A DNA stretch of 64,000 bases from Qipengyuania flava (GTDB taxonomy: Bacteria > Pseudomonadota > Alphaproteobacteria > Sphingomonadales > Sphingomonadaceae). The stretch is taken from NCBI RefSeq assembly GCF_011762005.1, contig NZ_JAASQU010000004.1, forward strand, positions 186,001 through 250,000, in the 5' to 3' direction. This document shows positions 16,718-25,775 of this stretch, piece after piece (position 1 is the first letter of the stretch; each line of letters begins with the position of its first letter). Under the pieces are notes generated by a model, which was not told the DNA's origin, searched no databases, and saw nothing but the letters and a program-made list of their open reading frames with translations. A program made the position numbers and the translations under genes.

Positions 16718-17455
16718 TCATGAAAGCGTCAGTCCGCCGTCGACGCGGATGGTCTGGCCGGTGACATAGGCGGCCAGCGGAGAAGCGAGGAACAGCGCTA
16801 CCCCCGCCATGTCCTCGGGCGTGCCCATGCGCCCGGCCGGGATGCGTGCCACCGCGCCCGCAGCGCGTTGCGGATCGTCCGTGGTGACCTTTGTCAGCTT
16901 GGTTGGCACAAGGCCCGGGGCGATACCGTTGACGCGAATGTCCTCACCCGCCCAGGCCTGCGCGAGCGATCCCACGAGGCTGACCGCGCCCGCCTTGCTG
17001 GCGGCATAGGCCGGATTGCCGATCATCGCATGGAAAGCGCCGACCGAGCTGACCACGATCAGCGACCCGCCCCCGTCGGCCAGCGCCGGACGCACCGCAC
17101 GCGCACAGTCCATCAACGAATTGAGATTGACCTCCATCACCGCGTCCCAGCCCTCGCGCGTAAATTCCTCGCGGTTGTAGCGCACCGTGCCCTGGCACAG
17201 CACCACCACATCGAGACGCTGCGGCAGATCGAGCGCGGCAAATGCGCCAGGTCGCGCGACGTCCACGCTGTGGTAGACGAGGTCTGCGAGATCGCTGCCA
17301 TCCTCTACGCGGTAATCGCCTGCAGAGGCCCGCGTGCCGGTGACATGTACGGCGGCCCCGCGCTTGCGAAACCCATGCGCAATGCCATTGCCGATACCGC
17401 TCGACCCGCCGACGACGAGAACGGTCTTTTTTGCGAAATCAAGCGGATCGGACAT
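16718..17455 (-). CDS. Short-chain dehydrogenase/reductase
   Basis: A 245-residue Rossmann-fold oxidoreductase. The NAD(P)-binding motif GGSSGIGNGIA is near residue 16, the catalytic Ser is in VVSSVGAF, and the active-site YxxxK is NPAYAASKAG. The C-terminus YVTGQTIRVDGGLTL is typical of FabG-like SDRs. The ATG at 17455 (MSDPLDFAKK) has AAGGAACG upstream; the open frame continues further but as a shadow of the dehydrogenase gene. It lies 14 bp after the acyl-CoA dehydrogenase gene and probably acts on a hydroxyacyl or alcohol intermediate of the same pathway. Confidence 0.9.
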   Translation of the reverse strand: MSDPLDFAKKTVLVVGGSSGIGNGIAHGFRKRGAAVHVTGTRASAGDYRVEDGSDLADLVYHSVDVARPGAFAALDLPQRLDVVVLCQGTVRYNREEFTREGWDAVMEVNLNSLMDCARAVRPALADGGGSLIVVSSVGAFHAMIGNPAYAASKAGAVSLVGSLAQAWAGEDIRVNGIAPGLVPTKLTKVTTDDPQRAAGAVARIPAGRMGTPEDMAGVALFLASPLAAYVTGQTIRVDGGLTLS

Positions 17456-17469
17456 GGATAAACGTTCCT

Positions 17470-18612
17470 TCAGATCGAGCGGCTGATAACTTCCTTCATG
17501 ATCTCGTTGGTACCGCCGAAGATGCGTGTGACGCGCGCGTCGCGCCACAGCCGGGCTATCGCATATTCGTTCATATAGCCCGCCCCGCCATGCAATTGCA
17601 GCGCGACGTCGCAGGCTTCCCACTGCAAGTCGGTGTGCCACAGCTTGGCCGCGCTTGCCTCGTCGGTGGTAAGCTCGCCCGCGAGGTGTTTCTTGATCGC
17701 CCAGTCCAGATGCGCCCAGCCGACCTGCAGCTTGGCCTTGAGATCGGCGAGCACGAATTTGGTGTTCTGGAATTCGAACACCGTTTTGCCGAAGGCCTTG
17801 CGGTCCTTGGTGAACTTGACCGCCTCGTCGAAGGCGCGCTGCGCCGCAGCCTGCCCGCCCACCGCGATGCCCAGTCGTTCCTGCGGCAGTTCTTCCATCA
17901 GGTGGATGAACCCGCGGCCTTCGCCGCCGAGGATATTGGTCATCGGCACGCGCACGTCGTTGAAGAACAATTCGGAGGTGTCGGCCGAATGCTGGCCGAT
18001 CTTGTCGAGGTTGCGCCCGCGTTCGAAGCCCTCGGCATCGGCGTCGACCAGCACCAGCGACGTACCCTTGGCGCCCTGTGCGGGATCGGTCTTGGCGACA
18101 ACGATGATCACATCGGCGTTCTGGCCATTGGTGATGTAGGTCTTGGACCCGTTCACCACGAGATGGTTGCCGTCCTTGATTGCGGTGGTGCGGATGCCCT
18201 GCAGGTCGCTGCCCGCCCCCGGCTCGGTCATGGCGATGGCCGAGATGATGTCGCCCGACACCATGCCGGGCAGGTATTTCTGCCGCTGTTCCTCGGTGCC
18301 GAGCCGCTCGATGTAATTGGCAGTGATGTCGTTCTGCAGCGTGAACCCTGCCGAGCTGCCGAGATAGGACAGCTCCTCGCAGAGCACGCAATTGAAGCCG
18401 AAATCGAGGCCGAGCCCGCCATTCTCTTCCTTGACCGTGGGGCACAGCATGCCCGCCTCGCCCAGCGCCTTCCAAGCACTGCGCGGCACGATGCCCTCCT
18501 CCTCGTGCTGGTCGAGAAAGGGGGTCATGTGCTCGGCAAAGACCTTGCGCACGGTGTCGCGGAAGGCCTCGTGGTCTTCGTTATATGCGGTGCGATAACT
18601 GGTATCGAGCAT
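17470..18612 (-). CDS. Acyl-CoA dehydrogenase
   Basis: A 380-residue FAD-dependent enzyme that introduces the alpha,beta double bond into acyl-CoA. It shows the family motifs AIAMTEPGAGSDLQGIRT, LHGGAGYMNEYAIARLWRDA and RIFGGTNEIMKEVI. Length fits the single-domain family (about 380). The ATG at 18612 has a GAGGAGAGACGG ribosome region. It sits between the nitronate monooxygenase-like gene (13 bp) and the SDR (14 bp). The sequence resembles long-chain or branched-chain acyl-CoA dehydrogenases; specificity cannot be assigned. Confidence 0.93.
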   Translation of the reverse strand: MLDTSYRTAYNEDHEAFRDTVRKVFAEHMTPFLDQHEEEGIVPRSAWKALGEAGMLCPTVKEENGGLGLDFGFNCVLCEELSYLGSSAGFTLQNDITANYIERLGTEEQRQKYLPGMVSGDIISAIAMTEPGAGSDLQGIRTTAIKDGNHLVVNGSKTYITNGQNADVIIVVAKTDPAQGAKGTSLVLVDADAEGFERGRNLDKIGQHSADTSELFFNDVRVPMTNILGGEGRGFIHLMEELPQERLGIAVGGQAAAQRAFDEAVKFTKDRKAFGKTVFEFQNTKFVLADLKAKLQVGWAHLDWAIKKHLAGELTTDEASAAKLWHTDLQWEACDVALQLHGGAGYMNEYAIARLWRDARVTRIFGGTNEIMKEVISRSI

Positions 18613-18625
18613 GTTCCGTCTCTCC

Positions 18626-19603
18626 TCAGCTATCCAGGAAACCGGCGAGCCGCTGGCGGATCAGCACTTCGGCTTCCGCCATGATTCCGTCGATCAATTC
18701 CTTGCAGGTCGGAATGTCGTTGATGAGGCCCGCAACCATGCCGCATGACCATGCGCCCGCGTCCATGTCGCCCTCGCTCATGATCCGCGGATAGACGCCC
18801 GCGACTTCCTCGATGATGTCCTCGAACTTCAGGTCCGCGCCCAGTGCGCGTTCCTTCTCGAGCAGCCGCTCGACCGCCTCGTTGGTCAGGACGCGCTCGG
18901 TATTGCGCAGCGGCCGCATGACCAGGCGCGTGTCGAGTTCGCTCGCCGCGACGATCGCCTTTTTCACGTTTTCATGCACCGGCGCTTCCTTGGTGGCGAT
19001 GAAGCGCGTGCCCATGTTCATGCCTTCGGCGCCCATCGCGAGGCTGGCGACGAGGCTGCGCGCATCCGCCATGCCGCCGCTAGCGACAAAAGGAATGTCG
19101 AGCTCGTCCGCGGCGCGCGGTAGCAGGATCATGTTGGGAATGTCGTCTTCACCCGGGTGACCGCCGCATTCGAAGCCGTCGACGCTGACCGCATCGCACC
19201 CGATCGACTGCGCCTTGAGGCTGTGGCGCACGCTGGTGCATTTGTGGATCACCTTGACCCCGGCGTCCTTGAAATAGGGCAGCACCTGCGCGGGATTGTT
19301 GCCCGCGGTTTCGACCGCTTTCACGCCGCCTTCGATGATCGCGCGAACCAGTCCGGGGTAATCGGGCGAGTTGACCGTGGGCAGGAAGGTCAGGTTCACG
19401 CCGAACGGCTTGTCGGTCATGTCCTTGCAGCGCGCGATCTCGTTGGCGAGCTTCTCGGGCGTGCCCTGCGTCAGGCCGGTGATGATGCCCAGGCCGCCCG
19501 CATTCGAAACCGCTGCGGCCATCTCTGCGAACCCGACATAGTGCATGCCGCCCTGGATGATGGGGTGCTCGATGCCGAACATTTCGGTGATGCGAGTTTT
19601 CAT
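18626..19603 (-). CDS. NAD(P)H-dependent flavin oxidoreductase / nitronate monooxygenase family
   Basis: A 325-residue FMN-dependent TIM-barrel protein. The start KTRITEMFGIEHPIIQGGMH, the central DGFECGGHPG and the phosphate-binding VASGGMADARSL with MGAEGMNMGTRFIAT are signatures of the 2-nitropropane dioxygenase/NPD family. In catabolic clusters, members of this family often act as NADH:quinone reductases or enoyl reductases rather than on nitronates, so the exact reaction is open. It lies first or second in the minus-strand acyl-CoA cluster. Confidence 0.88.
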   Translation of the reverse strand: MKTRITEMFGIEHPIIQGGMHYVGFAEMAAAVSNAGGLGIITGLTQGTPEKLANEIARCKDMTDKPFGVNLTFLPTVNSPDYPGLVRAIIEGGVKAVETAGNNPAQVLPYFKDAGVKVIHKCTSVRHSLKAQSIGCDAVSVDGFECGGHPGEDDIPNMILLPRAADELDIPFVASGGMADARSLVASLAMGAEGMNMGTRFIATKEAPVHENVKKAIVAASELDTRLVMRPLRNTERVLTNEAVERLLEKERALGADLKFEDIIEEVAGVYPRIMSEGDMDAGAWSCGMVAGLINDIPTCKELIDGIMAEAEVLIRQRLAGFLDS

Positions 19604-19663
19604 GTGCTGTGCCTCTTCCCTTGGTTGCTTTTCGCAACGGGTATCGGCAGCGCGGCGCTGAGT

Positions 19664-20254
19664 CTAGCGCTTCGCCAGTGCTTCTAGCGCGGCCAGCAAA
19701 TCCGCCCCGCTCGCCGTAAGGGAAAGCCCGCCGCCTTCGCGCTCGGCCAGCCCTTCGCGCTCGAGGTCTTCTCCCGTCGGTGCGCGCATAACCCGTCCAT
19801 AGCGGCCGCCATGATAGATGAGCGGTTCGGCGTCGCGGCGATCGAAATCGACGACTTCGCCCAGGAAAATGGCGTGATCGCCGCCCTCATACTCGAATTG
19901 CGCACGGCAACCGAAACGCGCCGCATAGCCGCTTAGCAGCGGCGCGCCCTCGGGCCCGTCGCACGGATCGAGGCCTTCGAACTTGTCCATGCCCGGTCGG
20001 GCGAAACGGTCGGACATGCCTTGCTGGTCGGCTGCGAGCACATGCACCGCCCAGCTCGCTGCATCGCGGAACACCGGCAGGCTTCCGGAGCGCAGCGACA
20101 GGCTCCATAGAACCATCGGCGGGTCGAGGCTCACCGAGTTGAAACTGTTCGCGGTCAGCCCATAGGGGCGCCCCTCCCCGTCGCGTGCGGTCACGATGGT
20201 CACGCCGGTGACGAAGCTGCCAAGCGCATCGCGGAATGCCTGAGGATCGAACAT
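19664..20254 (-). CDS. Flavin reductase, NADH:FMN type, with C-terminal extension
   Basis: A 196-residue protein. Residues 1-160 form a flavin reductase-like FMN-binding domain (FRDALGSFVTGVTIVTARDG, YGLTANSFNSVSLDPPMVLW). The last 35 residues (EREGLAEREGGGLSLTASGA) look like part of a winged helix, as in some monooxygenase partner reductases. The start is uncertain: the ATG at 20254 has AGGAG directly abutting it, and a TTG lies 30 bp upstream at 20284. It would supply reduced flavin to a two-component monooxygenase; none is obvious in this window. Confidence 0.82.
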   Translation of the reverse strand: MFDPQAFRDALGSFVTGVTIVTARDGEGRPYGLTANSFNSVSLDPPMVLWSLSLRSGSLPVFRDAASWAVHVLAADQQGMSDRFARPGMDKFEGLDPCDGPEGAPLLSGYAARFGCRAQFEYEGGDHAIFLGEVVDFDRRDAEPLIYHGGRYGRVMRAPTGEDLEREGLAEREGGGLSLTASGADLLAALEALAKR

Positions 20255-20408
20255 CTCCTGTCCAGCTAGTCGCGCCCCGACCAATGGGCAACCGTCGTCA
20301 TCGTCTGGCGGCGTAAAACCATGCGCATGAAGCGGAGCCCCTTCGCATTCTCCGATGTTTCTGCCATGCCCCCGCGCTGCTTCACACGACGGGGACCGAC
20401 CGAGACTT

Positions 20409-21137
20409 ATGACCGACGCCGAACTTGCCGCCCATCTCGCCCAGGTTGCGGGCCGAATTCTGGTCGAAGTCCGCGACAGCGCCATGTTCACCGGCAAGGC
20501 ACTGGGCAAAGCGGGCGACGAAACCGCCAACCAGTTCCTCGTCCATGCGCTGCGCGAACAACGCCCAGAAGACGGCTTGCTGAGCGAGGAAAGCAAGGAC
20601 ACCGACGAGCGCCTGTCGAAAGAACGCGTGTGGATCGTCGACCCGGTCGACGGCACGCGCGAATATGGCGAGGCGCGGGCCGACTGGGCGGTGCATGTCG
20701 CGCTATGCGTGAACGGCAGGCCTCAAATCGGCGCGGTTGCCCTGCCCGGCCTCGATGTGGTCCTGCGCACCGATACACCGGTAACAGTGCCCGCAGCAGC
20801 GCAAACCCCGCGCATGGTCGTCAGCCGCACCCGCCCTGCTGCCGAAGCGGTCGCGGTGTCGGAGGCGATCGGCGCGGAACTGGTCGGCATGGGCAGTGCA
20901 GGAGCGAAGGCGATGGCGGTGGTCCGCGGCGAAGCTGAGATCTACCTCCACACTGGCGGCCAGTACGAATGGGACAGCGCCGCCCCCGCTGCGGTCGCGC
21001 TCGCGCATGGATTGCACGCCAGCCGGATCGACGGCAGCCCGCTGACCTACAACAATCGCGACACCTACATGCCCGACCTGTTGATCTGCCGTCCCGAATG
21101 GGCGGAGCGCGTGCTGGCGGAGGTTGCGAAGCTCTGA
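20409..21137 (+). CDS. cysQ: 3'(2'),5'-bisphosphate nucleotidase CysQ
   Basis: A 242-residue Mg-dependent phosphatase of the inositol monophosphatase superfamily that removes the 3'-phosphate of PAP/PAPS in sulfate assimilation. The metal-binding motifs are Glu60-Glu61 (LLSEESK) and DPVDGT at 78-83 (WIVDPVDGTREYGE); a third acidic site is in QYEWDSAAP. The ATG at 20409 is chosen because it follows a purine-rich GACCGAG, while the upstream frame looks non-coding. It is divergent from the flavin reductase and convergent with the CitE-like gene, so it is transcribed alone. Confidence 0.88.
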   Translation: MTDAELAAHLAQVAGRILVEVRDSAMFTGKALGKAGDETANQFLVHALREQRPEDGLLSEESKDTDERLSKERVWIVDPVDGTREYGEARADWAVHVALCVNGRPQIGAVALPGLDVVLRTDTPVTVPAAAQTPRMVVSRTRPAAEAVAVSEAIGAELVGMGSAGAKAMAVVRGEAEIYLHTGGQYEWDSAAPAAVALAHGLHASRIDGSPLTYNNRDTYMPDLLICRPEWAERVLAEVAKL

Positions 21138-21174
21138 GCCGGGCCGAACAACCCGCGTTAGGTACTGGAGGGGT

Positions 21175-22068
21175 CTAGCCTTCGACCTGCGCGAGCAATT
21201 GGCGCGCGCGCGACAGATGCGGTCGATCGAGCATACCGCCCTTCCAGCCAATCGTTCCGGCGCCCGGATTGGCTGCGAACAGATCGACGATCTCGCGTGC
21301 TTCTGCCACTTCCTCTTCGGTCGGCGTGAAGGCCTCGTTGATCACCGGCACCTGTGCAGGATGGATCGCGAGCATGCCGCGATAACCCTGTCGGCGCACT
21401 TCGATGGCACGCTTGCGCAGCGCCACGAGGTCGCGGAAATTGGTGTCAATCGTCTCCACCGGAACCACTTCGGCAGCCACTGCACCGAGCAGGCACAGGC
21501 TGCGCGCGAGTTTGTAGGTGAAAGCGAACTCACCTTCGAAATCCTTGTTGCTCTGCGCACCAAGCGAATCTGCCAGATCTTCCGCGCCCCAGGTCATGGC
21601 AGCCAGCCGCGACAGGCCGCCGTAATCGCCGGTAGTGAACATTGCCGCGGCGGTTTCGGTCACCAGCGCAATGACCGGCGTGCTGCCCGGCTCGATGCCG
21701 TTTTCCTGCTCGAGCGCGCTCATCATGCTGTCGAGTTGTTCGACATCATGGCGGCCCCGAGATTTGGGCAGCATGATCCCGCCCGGCCCGGCGGGCATGA
21801 CGGCGGCAAGATCATCGGCCGTCCACTGTCCGTCGAGCGGGTTGACCCGCACCCACAGGCGGGCGCGCTCCTCAACGCTCTTCCCGGCAAGGAATTCGGC
21901 AATCGCCGCTCGGGCATCGGCCTTGCCGCTTTCGACCACCGCATCTTCGAGATCGAAGATGACGATGTCGGCGTCGCTTTCGGTCGCCTTGAGCATTTTC
22001 TTGCCGCTGTCGCCGGGGGCGAACAGCCAGCTGCGCATGCGGATTCGGAGTTCGGGTATCGCGTTCAT
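21175..22068 (-). CDS. HpcH/HpaI aldolase / CitE-like CoA lyase
   Basis: A 297-residue TIM-barrel lyase. Motifs: RSWLFAPGDSGKKM, DIVIFDLEDAV, VALVTETAAAMF (metal-binding Glu) and MTWGAEDLA (Asp). These place it with CitE-like beta subunits and malyl-/citramalyl-CoA lyases, which cleave or make C-C bonds in acyl-CoA substrates. The ATG at 22068 is the most upstream plausible start, but its ribosome site is weak; an inner ATG at the MRSWLF position is possible. It is divergent from the acyl-CoA dehydrogenase pair at 22176, suggesting shared control. Confidence 0.87.
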   Translation of the reverse strand: MNAIPELRIRMRSWLFAPGDSGKKMLKATESDADIVIFDLEDAVVESGKADARAAIAEFLAGKSVEERARLWVRVNPLDGQWTADDLAAVMPAGPGGIMLPKSRGRHDVEQLDSMMSALEQENGIEPGSTPVIALVTETAAAMFTTGDYGGLSRLAAMTWGAEDLADSLGAQSNKDFEGEFAFTYKLARSLCLLGAVAAEVVPVETIDTNFRDLVALRKRAIEVRRQGYRGMLAIHPAQVPVINEAFTPTEEEVAEAREIVDLFAANPGAGTIGWKGGMLDRPHLSRARQLLAQVEG

Positions 22069-22175
22069 GCGCGTGCTTGAGACGCAAAGCGCAGCATTCG
22101 TCAAGCATGCCCTAACGTATTTCCGTAAGCGTAAAGCTTGCAGTATGCAGATCGACGGAGATTGAGGAGAGAGAC

Positions 22176-23387
22176 ATGGCAACGCAGCTGGAACCACACC
22201 TGCATGCCGACGAGGACGCCTTCCGCAGCGAAGTGCAGCAATTCCTCGCGGCCCACTTCCCCGCCGAACTGAAGGGCAAGGCCAATGCACTGGCCGGGGT
22301 CGACGGCCCCACCGACGAAACGCCCGCGCAGACCAAGTGGCGCAAAGCGGTCGGCGAACGCGGCTGGGGCACACCGACCTGGCCGAAGGAATATGGCGGC
22401 GGCGGCCTGACCAAGGCGCAGGCGAAGATCGTCGAGCAGGAATTCGCCAAGGTCGGCGCCTACAACCCGATCGGCGGCATGGGCGTGATGATGTTCGGCC
22501 CGACGCTGCTCGAATATGGCAGTGAAGAACAGAAGCGCCAACATATCCCCCCGATCTGCCGAGGTGAGATCCGCTGGTGCCAGGGCTATAGCGAACCCAA
22601 TGCCGGGTCGGACCTTGCCAATCTGCAGACCTTCGCCGAAGACAAGGGCGACCACTACATCGTCAACGGTCAGAAGACCTGGACCAGCGGCGGCCAGTGG
22701 GCCGACAAATGCTTCGCCATCGTCCGTACCGACAAGAGCGACAAGCACCGCGGCATCAGCTTCATGCTGATCGACATGGATGCCCCCGGCGTCGAAGTGC
22801 GCCCGATCACCATGATCAGCGGCACCAGCCCGTTCTGCGAAACCTTCTTCGACAATGTGAAGGTGCCCAAGGAGAACCTCGTCGGCGAGGAAGGCCAGGG
22901 CTGGACGATCGGCAAGCGCCTGTTGCAGCACGAACGGACCAACATCTCGGGCGGCGGAGGTCTCGCCAGCATGATGGGGCGCAGCCTTGGTGAGATCGCC
23001 AAGAAATATGGCGAGACCGACGCGGCTGGCGAGCTCGCCGACAAGGTGCTGCGCGACCGGATCGCCGATTTTGAGATCCGCTGGAACAGCTTCCTGCTCA
23101 CCGCGCGGCGCGCGGTGGAAGAAAGCAAGGCGCAGGGCGGCGTGTCGGAAATCAGCTCGGTGCTCAAGAAGCTCGGTACCAAGCTGAGCCAGGAACGCAG
23201 CGAATTGATGATCGAGATCCGCGGGCTGCAAGGGCTCGGCTGGGAAGGCGAAGAGTTTACCGACGGCGAACTCGAAGCGGTCCGCGGCTGGCTCTTCGGC
23301 AAGGCCACCACGATCTACGGCGGGTCCACCGAAATCCAGAACAACATCATCGCCAAGCGCGTGCTCGGCATGCTCGACCACCAGTAA
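22176..23387 (+). CDS. Acyl-CoA dehydrogenase, larger subunit of an adjacent pair
   Basis: A 403-residue FAD enzyme starting MATQLEPHLHADEDAFRSEV with a GGAGAGAGAC site. Motifs: QGYSEPNAGSDLANLQT (FAD and substrate binding), NVKVPKENLVGEEGQGW, and TTIYGGSTEIQNNIIAKRVL at the C-terminus. It is followed after 19 bp by a second, shorter acyl-CoA dehydrogenase gene. Adjacent unequal pairs of this type form alpha2beta2 enzymes in steroid or branched side-chain degradation in other bacteria; that quaternary structure is inferred here. Confidence 0.92.
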   Translation: MATQLEPHLHADEDAFRSEVQQFLAAHFPAELKGKANALAGVDGPTDETPAQTKWRKAVGERGWGTPTWPKEYGGGGLTKAQAKIVEQEFAKVGAYNPIGGMGVMMFGPTLLEYGSEEQKRQHIPPICRGEIRWCQGYSEPNAGSDLANLQTFAEDKGDHYIVNGQKTWTSGGQWADKCFAIVRTDKSDKHRGISFMLIDMDAPGVEVRPITMISGTSPFCETFFDNVKVPKENLVGEEGQGWTIGKRLLQHERTNISGGGGLASMMGRSLGEIAKKYGETDAAGELADKVLRDRIADFEIRWNSFLLTARRAVEESKAQGGVSEISSVLKKLGTKLSQERSELMIEIRGLQGLGWEGEEFTDGELEAVRGWLFGKATTIYGGSTEIQNNIIAKRVLGMLDHQ

Positions 23388-23406
23388 GAGAGGGGAGCAG
23401 GACAAC

Positions 23407-24477
23407 ATGGCAGTTCTCAACGAAGAACAGGAAATGCTGCGCGACATGGCGCGCGACTGGGCAACCAACGAAAGCCCGGTCACCGAATTCCGCAAAGTCC
23501 GCTCGGCCGGAGAGCCGCAGGCCTATAGTGCCGACGCCTATGCCAAGATGGCCGAAATGGGTTGGGCGGGGATCGTCATTCCCGAGGCGTATGGCGGCTC
23601 GGACTTCGGCTTCATGTCGGCCGGCCTCGTGGTGGAAGAACTGGGCAAGACGCTGACCGCCAGCCCGCTGGTCGCCACGACCATCGCCGCGAGCGCGATC
23701 ATTCTCGGCGGGAGCGACGAACAAAAGGCCAAGTGGCTGCCGAGGCTCGCGAGCGGCGAAACGGTGGCGACGCTCGCGGTCGACGAAGGCGCGCATCACG
23801 ATCCTTCGGCAATCGAAACCAATGTCTTGGCGGGCAAGCTGACCGGCAAGAAAGCCTTCGTCCACGAAGCGCATGGCGCCGATCTATTCGTGGTCGCGGC
23901 AACCGACGGGCTGTATCTTGTCGAAAAAGGCGATGGGGTTGCGCTGACCACCCGCAAGCTCACGGACCAGCGCAGCCATGCCGATGTCGTGTTCGACAAT
24001 GCATCTGCCGAAAAGCTGGACGATGGCAGCGACAGCCTGCTCGAGGATGTTGTCGCGCGCGCGCAGGTGCTGACCGCGGCCGAAATGCTCGGCATGGCGC
24101 AGGCGGTGTTCGACACGACGCTCGACTACCTGAAGCAGCGCGTGCAGTTCAACCAGGTGCTGTCCACCTTCCAGGCGCTGCAGCATCGCATGGCCGATCT
24201 GTTCGCCGACCTCGCGCAAATGCGCTCGGCGGTCGATGCGGGTCTGCAGGCGGTCGACGGCGGATACGGCGTGGCTCGCGCCGCGGTCGTCGCCAAGGCC
24301 GAGGCGAACCGCGTGCTGCACGTGATCAGCAACCAGGGCATCCAGCTGCACGGCGGCATCGGCATGACCGACGAATACGATGTCGGCTTCTACCTCAAGC
24401 GCGCCCGCGTGCTCGAGGCAAGCTGGGGTTCGTCGAGCTATCTCCGGGGCCGTTTCGCCAAGCTGTCCAGCTATTGA
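23407..24477 (+). CDS. Acyl-CoA dehydrogenase, shorter partner subunit
   Basis: A 356-residue acyl-CoA dehydrogenase-family protein (MAVLNEEQEMLRDMARDWAT). It keeps the N-terminal helical domain (GWAGIVIPEAYGGSDFGFMS) and C-terminal LHGGIGMTDEYDVGFYLKRA. The middle domain is short, and the C-terminus ends at LRGRFAKLSSY without the GGT/GGSTEI motif seen in its neighbour. This suggests a structural or FAD-sharing partner rather than an independent enzyme. It overlaps the MFS gene if that uses the TTG at 24474. Confidence 0.9.
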   Translation: MAVLNEEQEMLRDMARDWATNESPVTEFRKVRSAGEPQAYSADAYAKMAEMGWAGIVIPEAYGGSDFGFMSAGLVVEELGKTLTASPLVATTIAASAIILGGSDEQKAKWLPRLASGETVATLAVDEGAHHDPSAIETNVLAGKLTGKKAFVHEAHGADLFVVAATDGLYLVEKGDGVALTTRKLTDQRSHADVVFDNASAEKLDDGSDSLLEDVVARAQVLTAAEMLGMAQAVFDTTLDYLKQRVQFNQVLSTFQALQHRMADLFADLAQMRSAVDAGLQAVDGGYGVARAAVVAKAEANRVLHVISNQGIQLHGGIGMTDEYDVGFYLKRARVLEASWGSSSYLRGRFAKLSSY

Positions 24478-25775
24478 ACGAACCGCCCGCCACCACGGGC
24501 AATGACGAAGTGGCGCGCCCGGACGAAGATGTCTGGGGGCGCCACAACGCCTTCATGGAGGCGAACCTCCGGCGCAATTACGCCACCAATCTGACGCATG
24601 GCGTCTTCGGCATGACCGGCTTCCGCCTGATCTACGCCCCGACCATCATCCCCGCCTATCTCTACCTGCTCACCGGCAGCGCGGCCGCAGTGGGCCTCGG
24701 CACGGCATTGCTGCAACTGGGCGGGACGGTTTCGCCCATCCTGTCGGGAGCACAGGTCGAAAGCCGGAAGCGCATCCTGCCATATGCCGTCACCGTCGGA
24801 TCGCTCATGCGGGTCATGGTGCTGGCGCTTGCGATCGCGGCCTGGACGCTCGAGGGCACTGCCCTGCTCGCGGTCACTCTGGCAGCCTTCCTGCTGCTCG
24901 GTTTCTTCAGCGGGGCGCAGCGCGTCGCGTTCCAGATGCTGATGGCTAAGCTCATCCCGATCGACAGGCGCGGTCGACTACAAGGCATCCGCAACATGGC
25001 GGGCGGACTGATCGCGGCGGGCCTCGCCTGGGTAGCGGGCCATTACTTCATCGCGCAGGAATGGCTTGGCAACGGCTATGCCACCACCTTCCTGCTGGCA
25101 TTTCTGCTCACTTCGGTGGGTCTCGTAGTGCTCAGGCTCGGCATTCGCGAACCCGACGCGCCGCGATTGCGCCCCGTGTTGCCGCTGCGCGACCGCATGG
25201 GCCAGTTCGGCGAGCTGTTGCAGCATCGCGACTTTCGGGCCTTCCTGGTCGCACATGGCCTTGCCGCGGTTGCGCGGGTGGGTCTGCCGTTCTGGACGCT
25301 CTTCATTGGCGACCGGCTCGGGCTGGACGGCGCGTTGATCGGCTCGCTCAGCCTCGCATTCCTGGCGGCGGACACGATGTCCAATCTCGTCTGGGGATCG
25401 CTGGGCGACCGGATAGGCTTTCGCGCGGTCTATCTGGGATCGCTGTTGTGCAGTCTCGCGGGGCTGGCCCTGCTGGTGCTGGGCGACGGGTGGCTGGTCT
25501 ATGCCAGCTTCGTCGCGCTTGGCTTTGGCTTCTCGGGCTGGATGATGGCTGCGGTCACGCTGGTGCTCGAATTCGGCGCCCATGAAGACATTCCGATGCG
25601 CCTCGCGCTCACCACTACGGTGGAAGGCGGCGTTTCCTCGGTCGGCCCGATACTGGTCGGCCTGAGCATCGCTGCGCTCGGCTATGCCCCGCTGATCGTG
25701 GCCGCTTTCGCTGCGCTGATCGGCAGCCTGGCGCTGATGCTGTGGCGCGTGCGCGAGCCCCGCGCTTCAGCCTGA
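24474..25775 (+). CDS. MFS transporter
   Basis: A membrane carrier with about 12 hydrophobic segments and the MFS-type loop LAADTMSNLVWGSLGDRIGFRA between helices. The start is uncertain. A TTG at 24474 overlaps the previous stop (TTGA) and would give 433 residues with translational coupling; the ATG at 24555 (MEANLRRNYATNL) gives 406 residues but lacks a ribosome site. Its position after the acyl-CoA dehydrogenase pair suggests import of the substrate or export of a product of that pathway. The 3' end overlaps the convergent TetR gene by 9 bp. Confidence 0.85.
   Translation: MNEPPATTGNDEVARPDEDVWGRHNAFMEANLRRNYATNLTHGVFGMTGFRLIYAPTIIPAYLYLLTGSAAAVGLGTALLQLGGTVSPILSGAQVESRKRILPYAVTVGSLMRVMVLALAIAAWTLEGTALLAVTLAAFLLLGFFSGAQRVAFQMLMAKLIPIDRRGRLQGIRNMAGGLIAAGLAWVAGHYFIAQEWLGNGYATTFLLAFLLTSVGLVVLRLGIREPDAPRLRPVLPLRDRMGQFGELLQHRDFRAFLVAHGLAAVARVGLPFWTLFIGDRLGLDGALIGSLSLAFLAADTMSNLVWGSLGDRIGFRAVYLGSLLCSLAGLALLVLGDGWLVYASFVALGFGFSGWMMAAVTLVLEFGAHEDIPMRLALTTTVEGGVSSVGPILVGLSIAALGYAPLIVAAFAALIGSLALMLWRVREPRASA

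Noticed and set aside
24698-24711. CGGCACGGCATTGC resembling sigma-54 inside the MFS gene
   Set aside because: Spacing is one base short and it lies within coding sequence with no gene start downstream.
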